Counted from the first letter of the stretch, positions 32,383 through 40,949 are shown. The stretch: 64,000 nucleotides of DNA from Paenibacillus sp. FSL R7-0273 (GCF_000758625.1 NZ_CP009283.1:2987501-3051500), one strand, 5' to 3'. A program made the numbers and translations. The notes: generated by a model not told the origin, from the sequence alone.

Positions 32383-34148
32383 TTCAAGGCATAGGCGCTG
32401 CAGCAGGTGTAGCTATCGGGAAGGCCTTTGTCCTGCCTAACTGGGAATGGAGCCTGCCGGACACGCAAGTGAATCCGGTTGATCTGGCCCAGGAATTTGA
32501 GCGGTTATATGAAGGAATCCGCACCTCTAAAGATGAGATCGAATTTATCAAAAAAGAATTCCGCGAGGTCGTGGGGCCGGAGGAATCCAGTATTTTTGAC
32601 GCCCATCTGGCCATTCTGGATGATCCGGTCTTCATGAGTGAAATCCGCGGCATTATTGAACGCCAGTACAAGGCAGCCGAAGTGGCTGTGAAGGAAGCCA
32701 TAGATCATTTTGTGGCCATGTTTGATCTGCTGGATGATGAATATATGAAGGAACGGGCGGTAGACATCAAGGATGTCGGCAACCGGCTGCTCAAGCACCT
32801 GCTGGGTGCACCAGAGGTAACCTTGCCTTCGGATACACAGCCTTACATTCTCGTGGCGAAGGAGCTGTCCCCATCTCAGCTGGCCCACCTGAATCCGGTC
32901 TACGTGCTGGGGATTGTCACCATGATGGGCGGCAAAACCTCCCATTCCTCAATCATGGCCCGGGCGCTGGGCATCCCGCTGGTTGCAGGACTTGAGAACA
33001 AGATCAGCAACCCGATCCAGACCGGTGACATGCTGGCGATGGACGGGGATACCGGGATTGTACAGCTTCATCCGGATGAAGCCACGATCCAGCTGTATGC
33101 CGCAAGACGCGAGAAGCAGCAGCGCAAAAAAGAACAGCTTGAGCTGCTTGCTACTGTGGAGGCTGTTACAAAGGACGGGGTCAATCTCCATCTGGCCGGC
33201 AATATCAGCTCCGTCAAGGAGCTGGATATGGCGCTGAAATACGGTGCGGAGGGCGTAGGCTTGTTCCGTACGGAGTTTCTGTATATGGACCGGCATTCTT
33301 TTCCGACAGAAGAGGAGCAGTTTGAGGTCTATAAGCTGGTTGCCCAGAAGGTTGGCGGCAATACTGTTGTCATCCGTACGCTGGACATCGGGGGAGACAA
33401 GCACCTGGATTACTTCCAGCTTCCCGAGGAGCAGAACCCGTTCCTCGGCTACCGCGCCATCCGTATCAGCCTGGACCGGACGGATCTGTTCAAAACCCAG
33501 CTGACAGCGATTCTGCGGGCCAGCCATTACGGCAATGTCAAAATTATGTTCCCGATGATCTCTTCGGTAGAAGAGGTTCAGGCAGCCAAAGCTGTGCTGG
33601 ACGAAGTCAAAAAAGAGCTGGATCAGCGGAATATCCCCTATAACGCCAATATTCCGGTTGGCATCATGATTGAGGTGCCGGCCGCTGTAATGATTGCAGA
33701 CCTGCTGGCTGAAGAGGTTGATTTCTTCAGTATCGGAACCAATGATCTGGTGCAGTACGTGCTGGCGGTGGACCGGATGAATGAGCAGATTGCCCATATG
33801 TATCATCCTTACCATCCGGCAGTGCTGCGCATGATCCGTATGACTGTTACAGCTGCACGCGGCGCAGGCATCGATGTCAGTGTCTGCGGGGAGCTGGCTG
33901 CGGATGAACGCTCGCTGCCGCTCTGGCTGGAGCTCGGAATCAGCAATCTCAGCATGTCGCCGCAGGCGCTGCTGCGGGTGAAGCACCGCACGCTTAATAC
34001 ACTGGCATCCGATGCCAAAGAGGCAGCGCAGGCCTGCTTCCGTTACAAGACAAGCCTTGAGACGGAAGAGGTGCTTGGTGCGTTTGCCGGACTGGGCGGT
34101 GCGGCGAAGACAATACCGACTGAGCAGCTTCCATACTCGGCTAAATAA
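32379..34148 (+). CDS. ptsI: PTS enzyme I (PEP-protein phosphotransferase)
   Basis: A 589-residue enzyme that takes phosphate from PEP and passes it to HPr. The phosphohistidine loop is GGKTSHSSIMAR (H189); the C-terminal PEP site has LFRTEFLYMDR, IRTLDIGGDK and FSIGTNDLVQY, with the CGELAA cysteine. It overlaps the EIICBA gene by 4 bp. No ptsH (HPr) gene is in this operon, unlike the usual ptsGHI order, so HPr must be encoded elsewhere. A terminator follows. Confidence 0.96.
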   Translation: MIQGIGAAAGVAIGKAFVLPNWEWSLPDTQVNPVDLAQEFERLYEGIRTSKDEIEFIKKEFREVVGPEESSIFDAHLAILDDPVFMSEIRGIIERQYKAAEVAVKEAIDHFVAMFDLLDDEYMKERAVDIKDVGNRLLKHLLGAPEVTLPSDTQPYILVAKELSPSQLAHLNPVYVLGIVTMMGGKTSHSSIMARALGIPLVAGLENKISNPIQTGDMLAMDGDTGIVQLHPDEATIQLYAARREKQQRKKEQLELLATVEAVTKDGVNLHLAGNISSVKELDMALKYGAEGVGLFRTEFLYMDRHSFPTEEEQFEVYKLVAQKVGGNTVVIRTLDIGGDKHLDYFQLPEEQNPFLGYRAIRISLDRTDLFKTQLTAILRASHYGNVKIMFPMISSVEEVQAAKAVLDEVKKELDQRNIPYNANIPVGIMIEVPAAVMIADLLAEEVDFFSIGTNDLVQYVLAVDRMNEQIAHMYHPYHPAVLRMIRMTVTAARGAGIDVSVCGELAADERSLPLWLELGISNLSMSPQALLRVKHRTLNTLASDAKEAAQACFRYKTSLETEEVLGAFAGLGGAAKTIPTEQLPYSAK

Positions 34149-34158
34149 AGTGCCTTCA

Positions 34159-34183
34159 GGTCCGGCTGCTGCCGGGCCTTTTC
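34159..34183 (+). terminator. Terminator of the PTS operon
   Basis: GGTCCGGC pairs with GCCGGGCC around TGCT, followed by TTTT. Confidence 0.75.
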
Positions 34184-34198
34184 AAATGAGAAAAAAGT

Positions 34199-34224
34199 AA
34201 AACCTTTTGACGTTCAGTGAAGTA
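34199..34224 (+). promoter_or_regulatory. Candidate ECF-type promoter of the fused sigma gene
   Basis: AAAACC (34199-34204), 16-bp spacer, AGTA (34221-34224), close to known ECF promoters (AAC-rich -35, N16, CGTA-type -10). The same arrangement stands before the unfused paralogue at 36337-36362. Confidence 0.5.
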
Positions 34225-34272
34225 TTTAGGTTGTAAGACGTTTTTTAAGAGGACAGGGGTGGGAACAGACAA

Positions 34273-36243
34273 GTGGCGGAGAATATTAGGGATGTAGCTG
34301 TAACGGAAGAGGATGAGCAAGAGCAATTTTATAGGCTGGTATCCCGGGAAAAGCATAAGCTGTACGGGCTTGCCTTCAGCTATGTCCGTAATGAAGCCGG
34401 TGCCCTGGAGGTGCTGCAGGAAACGGCCTGCCGGGCATGGATGAAGCGTGAAAGCCTGAAGGATAACGGGAATTTCCCCTCCTGGCTGATGCGGATCCTG
34501 ATGGATTGCTGCAATGACGAGCTGAAGAGAGGGAAGGCAGGACTGCAGCCGGACTATTCCGAAGACAGGATGACAGTGATGAAAAGCGGCGGCAGACTGG
34601 ACCTGGAGCAGGCGCTGGACAGTGTGACGGACAACTGCCGCCAGGTGCTTGTGCTTACATATTATCAGGAGCTTAGCTTTTCAGAGATAGCTGAAGTACT
34701 GGATAAACCGGAGGGTGACGTCAAAGCCTGGCTGGACAACGGCCTGAAGCAGCTCGGGGATAAAATGCGGAGGAAAGCGGAGCCGTATCCTGATGTGACA
34801 GAGGCTGAAGATAGGCTGCTGAGAGATTATTTTCAGGAGATAGCCGGGTTAACGGCGGATGTGCCTGAATTAAAGCTGGATACGGCTATACATAACGGAA
34901 TCGCAGAGGGCAGGCACCGCAGTCCTGTACGCCGCAGAAGATACAATAGAGTGATTATAGCGGTATTCGCTGTTGTCCTCTTTGCAAGTCTGGCTTGGAG
35001 CTACGGGCAGTTAATACGCGAACCCGAAGCGCTGCCGCCCCAAAGCTGGGGTGAGCTTGAGGAATACCGTGAGGCTATCGGCGACAATTTGACGGTTACC
35101 TCTGCGCTGGATGCCGGATATGTGCAGCATGTGAATATTGTGTCTCCCGAAGTGGGAGGCTTTCAATTTACTATCGATGGTGTCATCGCCGACAGGAGGG
35201 GAGTAATCCTTCTATATAGGCTGGAGAATAGTACAGATAAGCAATATATAAATATGAAGTTCAATTTTAAAGCAGATGAGCATTCGACAGCCAGTTTGAC
35301 TGCAGAAGGCACTTATTTTTATAGCGGTTATCATAATTACAGACCTGGCATGTATAGCGGAATTGTCCGTGATGTAATGATTATTCCGTGGAATAACTTG
35401 CAGACTACGTTGCCGGATCATGTGTTTGCCACACTGACGCTGCTGCCCATGGACGATGAGCAATATATATTTCAGGATGCTAACGGTGAAGTAATCATGC
35501 ATAAGCTGGGTGCGGTTATAGACTTAGACGAAACTGCAGAATATTCAGCGGGGGATGAGGTTGTTTTAGAGGAGGGCTTTAACATTGCCGGCTACACTTA
35601 TAATATAAACGACCTCTATCTCGGACCTACGGGGATTTACATGACTCCCGGATATCAAGGAAAGGATCTGGACGTATACGGTGAGTATGGCTTCGGCGTT
35701 GTCATGGGTACCGGGAAACATGAAAAAGAGCTGTCAAAAGCCGGGGACTTTTCATCAGACAGTAAAATCTATTATATTTTCCACAATGATAGTATACGCC
35801 CCAAGGACCCGGTCAGGATGGATATCGAAGGCCTGCACGCAATTGACAAAGCGAGGCTCAATCTGGTCATTAACAGCGATACCCGTGAAATCATACAAGC
35901 TCCCGACGAACGTCTGACCTTATCAGACCAGATGGACTATGCGGAGCCAGGCGAAATGATATTGGATATGACAATGCAAGTGCCGGAGGAAGATGAGTAT
36001 GCAGATATCAGAGGGTTTTCTCTGGATTCCACTTTCATGGATGGTGAAGGAGTTTGGCATTGGCTCGTTAATCCGGAGGATCAGAATGCTACACTCGACT
36101 GGGATCAAAGAACTGAAGGCACGAAGGCAATTACTACAGTCCGCTTCAGACTTGGTACAGAGAAGCTGCCGCAGCCGCTAACCTTTAAGCTATCTGCCTA
36201 TCCGGGTATGATCATCGGGGATGACCGTATTAGAATCAGATAG
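34273..36243 (+). CDS. ECF sigma factor fused to its DUF4179 anti-sigma/sensor protein
   Basis: One 656-residue frame joins two proteins that are separate in the paralogue just downstream. Residues ~10-168 are an ECF sigma factor: region 2 (LYGLAFSYVRNEAGALEVLQETACRAW) is cut here to its core EVLQETACRAW, and region 4 is SEIAEVLDKPEGDVKAWL. Residues ~175-656 are a DUF4179 anti-sigma/sensor: cytoplasmic stretch EDRLLRDYFQEIAG, one membrane helix (~226-247), then a large extracellular part. The join is at V175 (GTG 34795): one frame over, TGA at 34796-34798 would end a sigma gene with a 4-bp overlap. GTG start 34273. See findings for the indel caveat. Confidence 0.85.
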   Translation: MAENIRDVAVTEEDEQEQFYRLVSREKHKLYGLAFSYVRNEAGALEVLQETACRAWMKRESLKDNGNFPSWLMRILMDCCNDELKRGKAGLQPDYSEDRMTVMKSGGRLDLEQALDSVTDNCRQVLVLTYYQELSFSEIAEVLDKPEGDVKAWLDNGLKQLGDKMRRKAEPYPDVTEAEDRLLRDYFQEIAGLTADVPELKLDTAIHNGIAEGRHRSPVRRRRYNRVIIAVFAVVLFASLAWSYGQLIREPEALPPQSWGELEEYREAIGDNLTVTSALDAGYVQHVNIVSPEVGGFQFTIDGVIADRRGVILLYRLENSTDKQYINMKFNFKADEHSTASLTAEGTYFYSGYHNYRPGMYSGIVRDVMIIPWNNLQTTLPDHVFATLTLLPMDDEQYIFQDANGEVIMHKLGAVIDLDETAEYSAGDEVVLEEGFNIAGYTYNINDLYLGPTGIYMTPGYQGKDLDVYGEYGFGVVMGTGKHEKELSKAGDFSSDSKIYYIFHNDSIRPKDPVRMDIEGLHAIDKARLNLVINSDTREIIQAPDERLTLSDQMDYAEPGEMILDMTMQVPEEDEYADIRGFSLDSTFMDGEGVWHWLVNPEDQNATLDWDQRTEGTKAITTVRFRLGTEKLPQPLTFKLSAYPGMIIGDDRIRIR

Positions 36244-36267
36244 TACATATTGTCTAAGACAGCATTA

Positions 36268-36296
36268 AAGGGTCTGGCGGGTACGCCGGCCTTTTT
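36268..36296 (+). terminator. Terminator after the fused sigma gene
   Basis: GGGTCTGGCG and CGCCGGCC pair around GGTA, then TTTTT. Confidence 0.75.
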
Positions 36297-36336
36297 GCAT
36301 TACCTGCTTACTTATGAGTGGTCGTAAAAAATAACT

Positions 36337-36362
36337 AAAACCGTTTCCGGGCTTTGGAAGTC
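36337..36362 (+). promoter_or_regulatory. Candidate ECF-type promoter of the unfused sigma gene
   Basis: AAAACC (36337-36342), 16-bp spacer, AGTC (36359-36362); matches the motif pair upstream of the fused paralogue, including the preceding T. Confidence 0.5.
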
Positions 36363-36427
36363 AGTATTAACAGAAGTACAAAGGATGCTTTTGAAGCCGG
36401 GCACAAAGGAGGCAGGATTGGCGGAGA

Positions 36428-36964
36428 ATGGAAAATCTAATGGAGATTGAGCGGGTACAGCTGGCTAAAGAGGAGGCGCAGTCCTTTATCGGTCTTGTAT
36501 CGGCTCAGAAAAAAATACTCTACGGAATAGCCTACAGCTATTTCCGGAGTGAGACGGATGCGCTTGAAATGCTGCAGGAGGCTACATTCAGAGCCTGGAG
36601 CAGGAGAAAAAGCCTGAAGGATCCGCAGCGGTTTGCACCTTGGATAACACGCATTCTAATTAACTGCTGCAATGATGAAATGAAGCGGAGGAAGCGGATG
36701 GTTTCCGTAAAAGCGGCTGATGTCCCAAGCGGTGAAGTGATGGTTATGACCAGTGACCGCAAGCTGGACATGGAGCAGGCGCTCGACGGCGTTAAGCTGA
36801 AATACCGTCAGGTGATCGTGCTGAAATACTACCGTGATATGACGCTGACAGAAATTGCCGAAGTGCTGGACAAGCCGGAGGGGACAGTCAAGACCTGGCT
36901 CAACAAGGGCCTTAAGCAGCTCCGGAACAAGATGAAGGGGGGATCCGCACATGGCTGGCAGTGA
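36428..36964 (+). CDS. ECF sigma-70 factor
   Basis: A 178-residue extracytoplasmic-function sigma factor. Region 2 has LYGIAYSYFRSETDALEMLQEATFRAW (core EMLQEATFRAW) with the basic stretch WSRRKSLKD; region 4 has LTEIAEVLDKPEGTVKTWLNKGLKQLRNKMK, whose recognition helix is rich in Lys/Arg. ATG 36428 follows AAGGAGG (36406-36412) at long spacing; ATG 36440 is an alternative. It overlaps the anti-sigma gene by 14 bp, so the pair is coupled. It is the unfused paralogue of 34273-36243; target genes are unknown. Confidence 0.92.
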   Translation: MENLMEIERVQLAKEEAQSFIGLVSAQKKILYGIAYSYFRSETDALEMLQEATFRAWSRRKSLKDPQRFAPWITRILINCCNDEMKRRKRMVSVKAADVPSGEVMVMTSDRKLDMEQALDGVKLKYRQVIVLKYYRDMTLTEIAEVLDKPEGTVKTWLNKGLKQLRNKMKGGSAHGWQ

Positions 36965-38357
36965 GGATATGCTGTTGAAAGAGTATTTTGGTGAAATAGC
37001 GGGGCAGGCGGATGAAATATCGGAAATCAAATTAAATACAGTAATCCGCAGCGGAGTTTCTGGACCGGTACGTTACCGTGTCCGGGCAGCCAAGCGGTAT
37101 TTGGTGGGGATGGCGGTTATAGCGGCTGCCTTGCTGCTCTTTGCATTCCCTTGGCTTGGCAATCAGATCGAGCCGCATAATGCCCGTGGGTCCTCTGTCG
37201 CTTCTCAGATAAATGCTTTGTTTTCACCCTATCTGGAAAAAGCCAACAATACGGTAGCTTCGGCAATTGAAGCGGGGCTGGTACAGCCTGTCAGCGGTGT
37301 TACGGTGGAGCAGAACGGTTTTGAACTGGCGGTAGAAGCAATTGCCGCAGACCGCAAAGGGATTATTCTATTATTTTCACTTCAAAATAATACCGGTCAG
37401 AAAGCGCAGGTGAATTTGCTGCAGCTCTCAGGGAAAGGCTACTCACCGGTGAACTACCCGTATGGCCTGTCTTTAAACACCAGGGAAGTAGCAATCGGCA
37501 CGACGTACAGTTATGAAATATTGCAGTGGGCCGGAGGATTTGGCTCTCTGCCGGACGAAATCACGCTTGAGCTTAATATTGGTGAGCCTGAACGGAATCC
37601 TTCAGCTCCGGTAGTTATAGATAAGCCGTTGGCAAAACTATCCGTTCCCTTCAAGCTGGATAAGGAAAAGATGGCAAAAGCGGGTGAAATCATGAGCATG
37701 AATCAAATTTTGAGTGTCGATGGTCAAGATATTATTATTGATGAAGTGTATGCTGCCGCGAGTGGCACCTATCTCCAGTATGCCAACAGCCAGCAGAACC
37801 GGAAACAAATCTTTTCCATCATAAATCCGCAGTTCCGGATGGGCAGCAACGGTGACTTTACAAGCTTCAGCCCTGTTCGCACATTGGTCGCAGAAGGCAA
37901 GGAAATCCTGGTGTTCGGCAATGACAGCCGCTCCAGACAGCCGCTCCAATTGCAGCTTGACGGTATTTTGGCACTCGATAAGGATGATATGCAGGTGGTT
38001 ATTGACACGGATAAGCAGCAGGTTATTATGGCCCCGGATGATAATTTAAGTGTGTTACTGTACACTGCTGAAAAAGGAACAACGCTGGTCCTGAATCATT
38101 ACACAGCTCCCGGCAAGAAAAAATTCTATAACTCCTTAATACTGGAAGGTGAGTTTACCGATTCAAAAGGTCAGATTCATTCATCCGCGGACCTGTATGA
38201 CATTCCGCCGCACCAGGCGTCAAAGGACCAGAAGTCCATCCCGGTGCGGAATTACATGGGGTTAGGCAGCAATAAGTTCGCTCAGCCGCTGACCTTTACT
38301 ATATACAGCTATCCGGCTCCAGTGTACCAGAAGCTATCCCTCGATATCCGTCAGTAG
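36951..38357 (+). CDS. DUF4179 anti-sigma/sensor membrane protein
   Basis: A 468-residue protein that presumably holds the overlapping sigma factor inactive. The cytoplasmic N-terminus is MAGSEDMLLKEYFGEIAGQ, then a basic stretch and one membrane helix (~47-68, GMAVIAAALLLFAFPWLG), then a ~390-residue extracellular part with the repeated pattern NGFELAVEAIAADRKGIILLFSL, seen also in the fused paralogue. ATG 36951 has GGGGGG before it. The extracellular part probably senses an envelope or ligand signal; what signal is not known. Confidence 0.88.
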   Translation: MAGSEDMLLKEYFGEIAGQADEISEIKLNTVIRSGVSGPVRYRVRAAKRYLVGMAVIAAALLLFAFPWLGNQIEPHNARGSSVASQINALFSPYLEKANNTVASAIEAGLVQPVSGVTVEQNGFELAVEAIAADRKGIILLFSLQNNTGQKAQVNLLQLSGKGYSPVNYPYGLSLNTREVAIGTTYSYEILQWAGGFGSLPDEITLELNIGEPERNPSAPVVIDKPLAKLSVPFKLDKEKMAKAGEIMSMNQILSVDGQDIIIDEVYAAASGTYLQYANSQQNRKQIFSIINPQFRMGSNGDFTSFSPVRTLVAEGKEILVFGNDSRSRQPLQLQLDGILALDKDDMQVVIDTDKQQVIMAPDDNLSVLLYTAEKGTTLVLNHYTAPGKKKFYNSLILEGEFTDSKGQIHSSADLYDIPPHQASKDQKSIPVRNYMGLGSNKFAQPLTFTIYSYPAPVYQKLSLDIRQ

Positions 38358-38373
38358 CTTCTGCATAGAAGCA

Positions 38374-38423
38374 GAACAAGCCCTGAACCTCTCAGCAAAG
38401 GAGGGGCAGGGCTTGCTTGTCTT
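38374..38423. terminator. Bidirectional terminator
   Basis: AACAAGCCCTG pairs with CAGGGCTTGCTT around a loop with CCTCTC/GAGG; runs are weak but the stem is long. Confidence 0.65.
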
Positions 38424-38443
38424 TGGAAACAGGTCCTAAATGC

Positions 38444-38968
38444 TTATTCCCCGGCCAGCGCATCACAGAATGCTTTGCCGTATGGCGGAAGATCCGGCGG
38501 ACGGCGGGCCGAAATGATATGACCGTCAGTTACTACCGGCTCGTCCTTCCAGATGGCTCCGGCATTCTCCATATCATCGCGGATGCCGGGCGTCGAGGTG
38601 ACTGTTACCCCGTCAAGGATTTTGGCGGAGATCAGTACCCAGCCGGCGTGGCAGATCTGGCCGATCGGCTTTTTGGCAGCGTTGAAATCCTGCACGAGCT
38701 TCAGGACAGCGCTGTAGCGGCGGATTTTATCAGGAGCCCAGCCTCCCGGTACAAGAATACCGTCGTAATCGGCAGCATTCAGGTCGTCCCAGGAATATTC
38801 GGCTACAGCGGGTACGCCGTATTTGCCGGTGTAGGTTTTACCCTTTTCCAGCCCGGCCAGATGCACCTCGGCACCTTCTTCACGTACCCGGTATACCGGA
38901 TACCAAAGCTCCAGATCCTCGAATTCGTCATCAACCAGCGCAATGACCTTTTTACCGGATAATCTCAT
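38444..38968 (-). CDS. DJ-1/PfpI family protein (type 1 glutamine amidotransferase-like)
   Basis: A 174-residue protein. The nucleophile elbow is QICHAGW (C106, H107) and the conserved glutamate region is DDEFEDLE near residues 13-20; ILVPGGWAPDKIR fits the PfpI family and B. subtilis YfkM/Gsp18. Members are reported as proteases, glyoxalases or stress proteins, and the exact reaction here is open. It is convergent with the anti-sigma gene across the bidirectional terminator and divergent from 39179. Confidence 0.87.
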   Translation of the reverse strand: MRLSGKKVIALVDDEFEDLELWYPVYRVREEGAEVHLAGLEKGKTYTGKYGVPAVAEYSWDDLNAADYDGILVPGGWAPDKIRRYSAVLKLVQDFNAAKKPIGQICHAGWVLISAKILDGVTVTSTPGIRDDMENAGAIWKDEPVVTDGHIISARRPPDLPPYGKAFCDALAGE

Positions 38969-39042
38969 TGTCAGCAGCTCCCTTCAGTCACAGTATCCAG
39001 ACCATTCTATCAAATTTAAAATATGAAGTCATCTTTGGATAA

Positions 39043-39062
39043 GCAATAAATTGCTTTATTGC
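39043..39062. promoter_or_regulatory. Perfect 20-bp palindrome in divergent region
   Basis: GCAATAAA (39043-39050), TTGC, TTTATTGC (39055-39062): perfect 8-bp arms. It lies between the PfpI gene (minus) and 39179 (plus), suggesting an operator for one or both. Confidence 0.5.
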
Positions 39063-39178
39063 CAAATAAATCATTTTATGCAAATGGGAAGGAATCCGGA
39101 CGAATAAGGTCGAATATAGCTTATTGAAAAGGCGGTTTTCTGTGTTTTTCAATACTATTGTAGCCTGAGGTGTAGGAG

Positions 39179-39631
39179 ATGTTAAACGATAATCTGGTTA
39201 AGAAGTCATGCGGCTGCGGCGGTACCATGACCATACATATGCACACGCTGGTCTATAGCACTAAGACCAAAATTACCCATGTCCCCGTATATACCTGCGG
39301 AGTCTGCAGACGTTATGAACCGCTGCCGTCCATAAAGAAGGAGCTGGGCAAGCTCATCGGTGAACTGGAGCATACGGCGGCACGGCGCAGGCTTTCCTTT
39401 GCGGACCGGAATGAATGGGCGAGTGTGCTTAAGGAGGTTTTCGGCACGGGTATATTTCACGGCGGATTTACTGAACTGGAGGATAACATCCGCCATGCGG
39501 TCCAGGCCCGGATCGATGTACTGCTTGATGTGTACCGGCTGGCTGTAGAGCTTGCTGACCTGAAATGGATGGAAGAAACAGGCTCTAGACTGGCACAATT
39601 GGCAGTTCAATCGCCAGAAAATGCGAAATAA
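39179..39631 (+). CDS. Conserved hypothetical protein with Cys4 zinc-ribbon-like N-terminus
   Basis: A 150-residue protein. The first ~45 residues carry CGCGG (Cys-x-Cys) and TCGVC (Cys-x-x-Cys), separated by THMH-like strand residues, as in a small zinc ribbon. The rest is helical and charged (IKKELGKLIGELEHTAARRRL, HAVQARIDVLLDVYRLAVELAD). I do not recognise a function. GAGATG starts the gene 13 bp after TGTAGGAG, and ccpA follows 230 bp later, but a promoter lies between. Confidence 0.65.
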   Translation: MLNDNLVKKSCGCGGTMTIHMHTLVYSTKTKITHVPVYTCGVCRRYEPLPSIKKELGKLIGELEHTAARRRLSFADRNEWASVLKEVFGTGIFHGGFTELEDNIRHAVQARIDVLLDVYRLAVELADLKWMEETGSRLAQLAVQSPENAK

Positions 39632-39692
39632 AAAGTTTTTCTGCAAAAACAATGAAAAATTTTCACGAATATTGGATTTTTCACGGACTTTT

Positions 39693-39708
39693 TGTTACGA
39701 TAGTAACA
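39693..39708. promoter_or_regulatory. Perfect 16-bp palindrome TGTTAC-GATA-GTAACA
   Basis: Perfect 6-bp arms in the spacer before ccpA. A possible promoter (TTGGAT 39672-39677, 18 bp, TACGAT 39696-39701) overlaps it, so it may be an operator. Confidence 0.45.
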
Positions 39709-39785
39709 GGTTCATTCTTTGTGCATGCTTTTACTGGCTTTTTTTGCCTTTGAAAGAAATTTGAAAGGAAAATGAAGCGTTATCA

Positions 39786-39814
39786 TTGCACAATTGTACA
39801 AAGTATCGTATCAT
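39786..39814 (+). promoter_or_regulatory. ccpA promoter
   Basis: TTGCAC, 17-bp spacer, TATCAT, 48 bp before the start codon. Confidence 0.6.
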
Positions 39815-39862
39815 AATTTTAATTAGTCGAACGATAAAATTTATCGCAATGGAGAGAGTAAT

Positions 39863-40873
39863 TTGACGGTAACCATTTACGATGTAGCTCGCGAAGCAGG
39901 CGTATCTATGGCTACGGTATCACGGGTTGTGAATAATAACCCTAACGTGAAGCCGCAGACCCGGAAGAAGGTATTTGAAGCAATTGAACGTTTGGGCTAT
40001 CGTCCAAACGCCGTGGCGAGAGGTCTCGCCAGCAAGAAAACGACAACCGTCGGTGTTGTCATTCCCGATATCTCCAACTCGATTTTTGCGGAAATTGCCC
40101 GCGGGATTGAGGATATCGCGAACATGTATCATTACAATATCATTTTGTGTAATGCGGACAAACGCAAAGAGAAGGAAATCCGTGTAATCAACACGCTTCT
40201 GGAGAAGCAGGTTGACGGGCTGCTCTTCATGGGCGGAACGGTAACAGATGAGCATATCCAGGCGTTCCAGACCTCAGCGGTTCCTATTGTACTATGCGCA
40301 ACCCGCGATGAGAAGGGCACCTATCCTTCGGTTGATATCGACCATGAAACTGCGGCTTTTGATGCTGTGAACACGCTTATCCGTCACGGACACCGTGAGA
40401 TTGCAATGATCAGCGGAACGCTGCAGGATCCGGCCAACGGCTATGCCCGGTTCCAGGGCTACAAGAAGGCGCTTGAAGCGGCAGGAATTGAGTACCAGGA
40501 GGATCTGGTGCGTATCGGTAACTACCGTTACGAATCCGGTGTCGAAGCGATGAAATACTTCCTTGGCCTCAAGAAGAAGCCGACTGCTATCTTTGCTGCA
40601 ACGGATGAAATGGCGATTGGTGCCATCCACAGCATTCAGGATGAGGGTCTGAAGGTTCCGGATGATTTCTCAATCATCAGTGTAGACAACATCCGTATGG
40701 CTTCCATGGTTCGTCCGCTGCTGACTACTGTAGCTCAGCCGATGTATGACCTGGGTGCGGTAGCGATGAGACTTTTGACCAAGCTGATGAAGAAGGAGAC
40801 CGTTGAGAATCCGCGGGTTATTTTGCCGCATGAGACGATTCTCCGCCTCTCTGTGAATCACGTCAACAAGTAA
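39863..40873 (+). CDS. ccpA: Catabolite control protein A
   Basis: A 336-residue LacI-family regulator that binds cre sites together with Ser46-phosphorylated HPr or Crh. The HTH (residues 4-25) is [21 protein letters not shown] (core [11 protein letters not shown]), with the hinge [11 protein letters not shown]. The core domain retains the P-Ser-HPr-contact region of CcpA ([14 protein letters not shown]..., [14 protein letters not shown]). It starts at TTG after GGAGAGAG. A cre over acsA/acuA and a possible cre over the PTS operon lie in this same window. Confidence 0.94.
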   Translation: MTVTIYDVAREAGVSMATVSRVVNNNPNVKPQTRKKVFEAIERLGYRPNAVARGLASKKTTTVGVVIPDISNSIFAEIARGIEDIANMYHYNIILCNADKRKEKEIRVINTLLEKQVDGLLFMGGTVTDEHIQAFQTSAVPIVLCATRDEKGTYPSVDIDHETAAFDAVNTLIRHGHREIAMISGTLQDPANGYARFQGYKKALEAAGIEYQEDLVRIGNYRYESGVEAMKYFLGLKKKPTAIFAATDEMAIGAIHSIQDEGLKVPDDFSIISVDNIRMASMVRPLLTTVAQPMYDLGAVAMRLLTKLMKKETVENPRVILPHETILRLSVNHVNK

Positions 40874-40896
40874 GATTTATTTATAGAGGTACGTAG

Positions 40897-40918
40897 AAAG
40901 CTCCTTCGGGAGCTTTTT
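40897..40918 (+). terminator. Terminator of ccpA
   Basis: AAAGCTCC-TTCG-GGAGCTTT with a T-run. Confidence 0.92.
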
Positions 40919-40949
40919 ATGTTGCCTGAGCCTAATGGAGGGATACATA

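Noticed and set aside
32949..33986. 345-codon antisense frame opposite ptsI
   Set aside because: Shadow of ptsI with no recognisable domain; ptsI is unambiguous.
38417..38962. 181-codon plus-strand frame opposite the PfpI gene
   Set aside because: Shadow of the PfpI frame; PfpI motifs are on the minus strand.
39775..39788. cre site upstream of ccpA (ATGAAGCGTTATCA)
   Set aside because: The left half is one base too short for the cre consensus, and several positions fail; listed only as a possibility.
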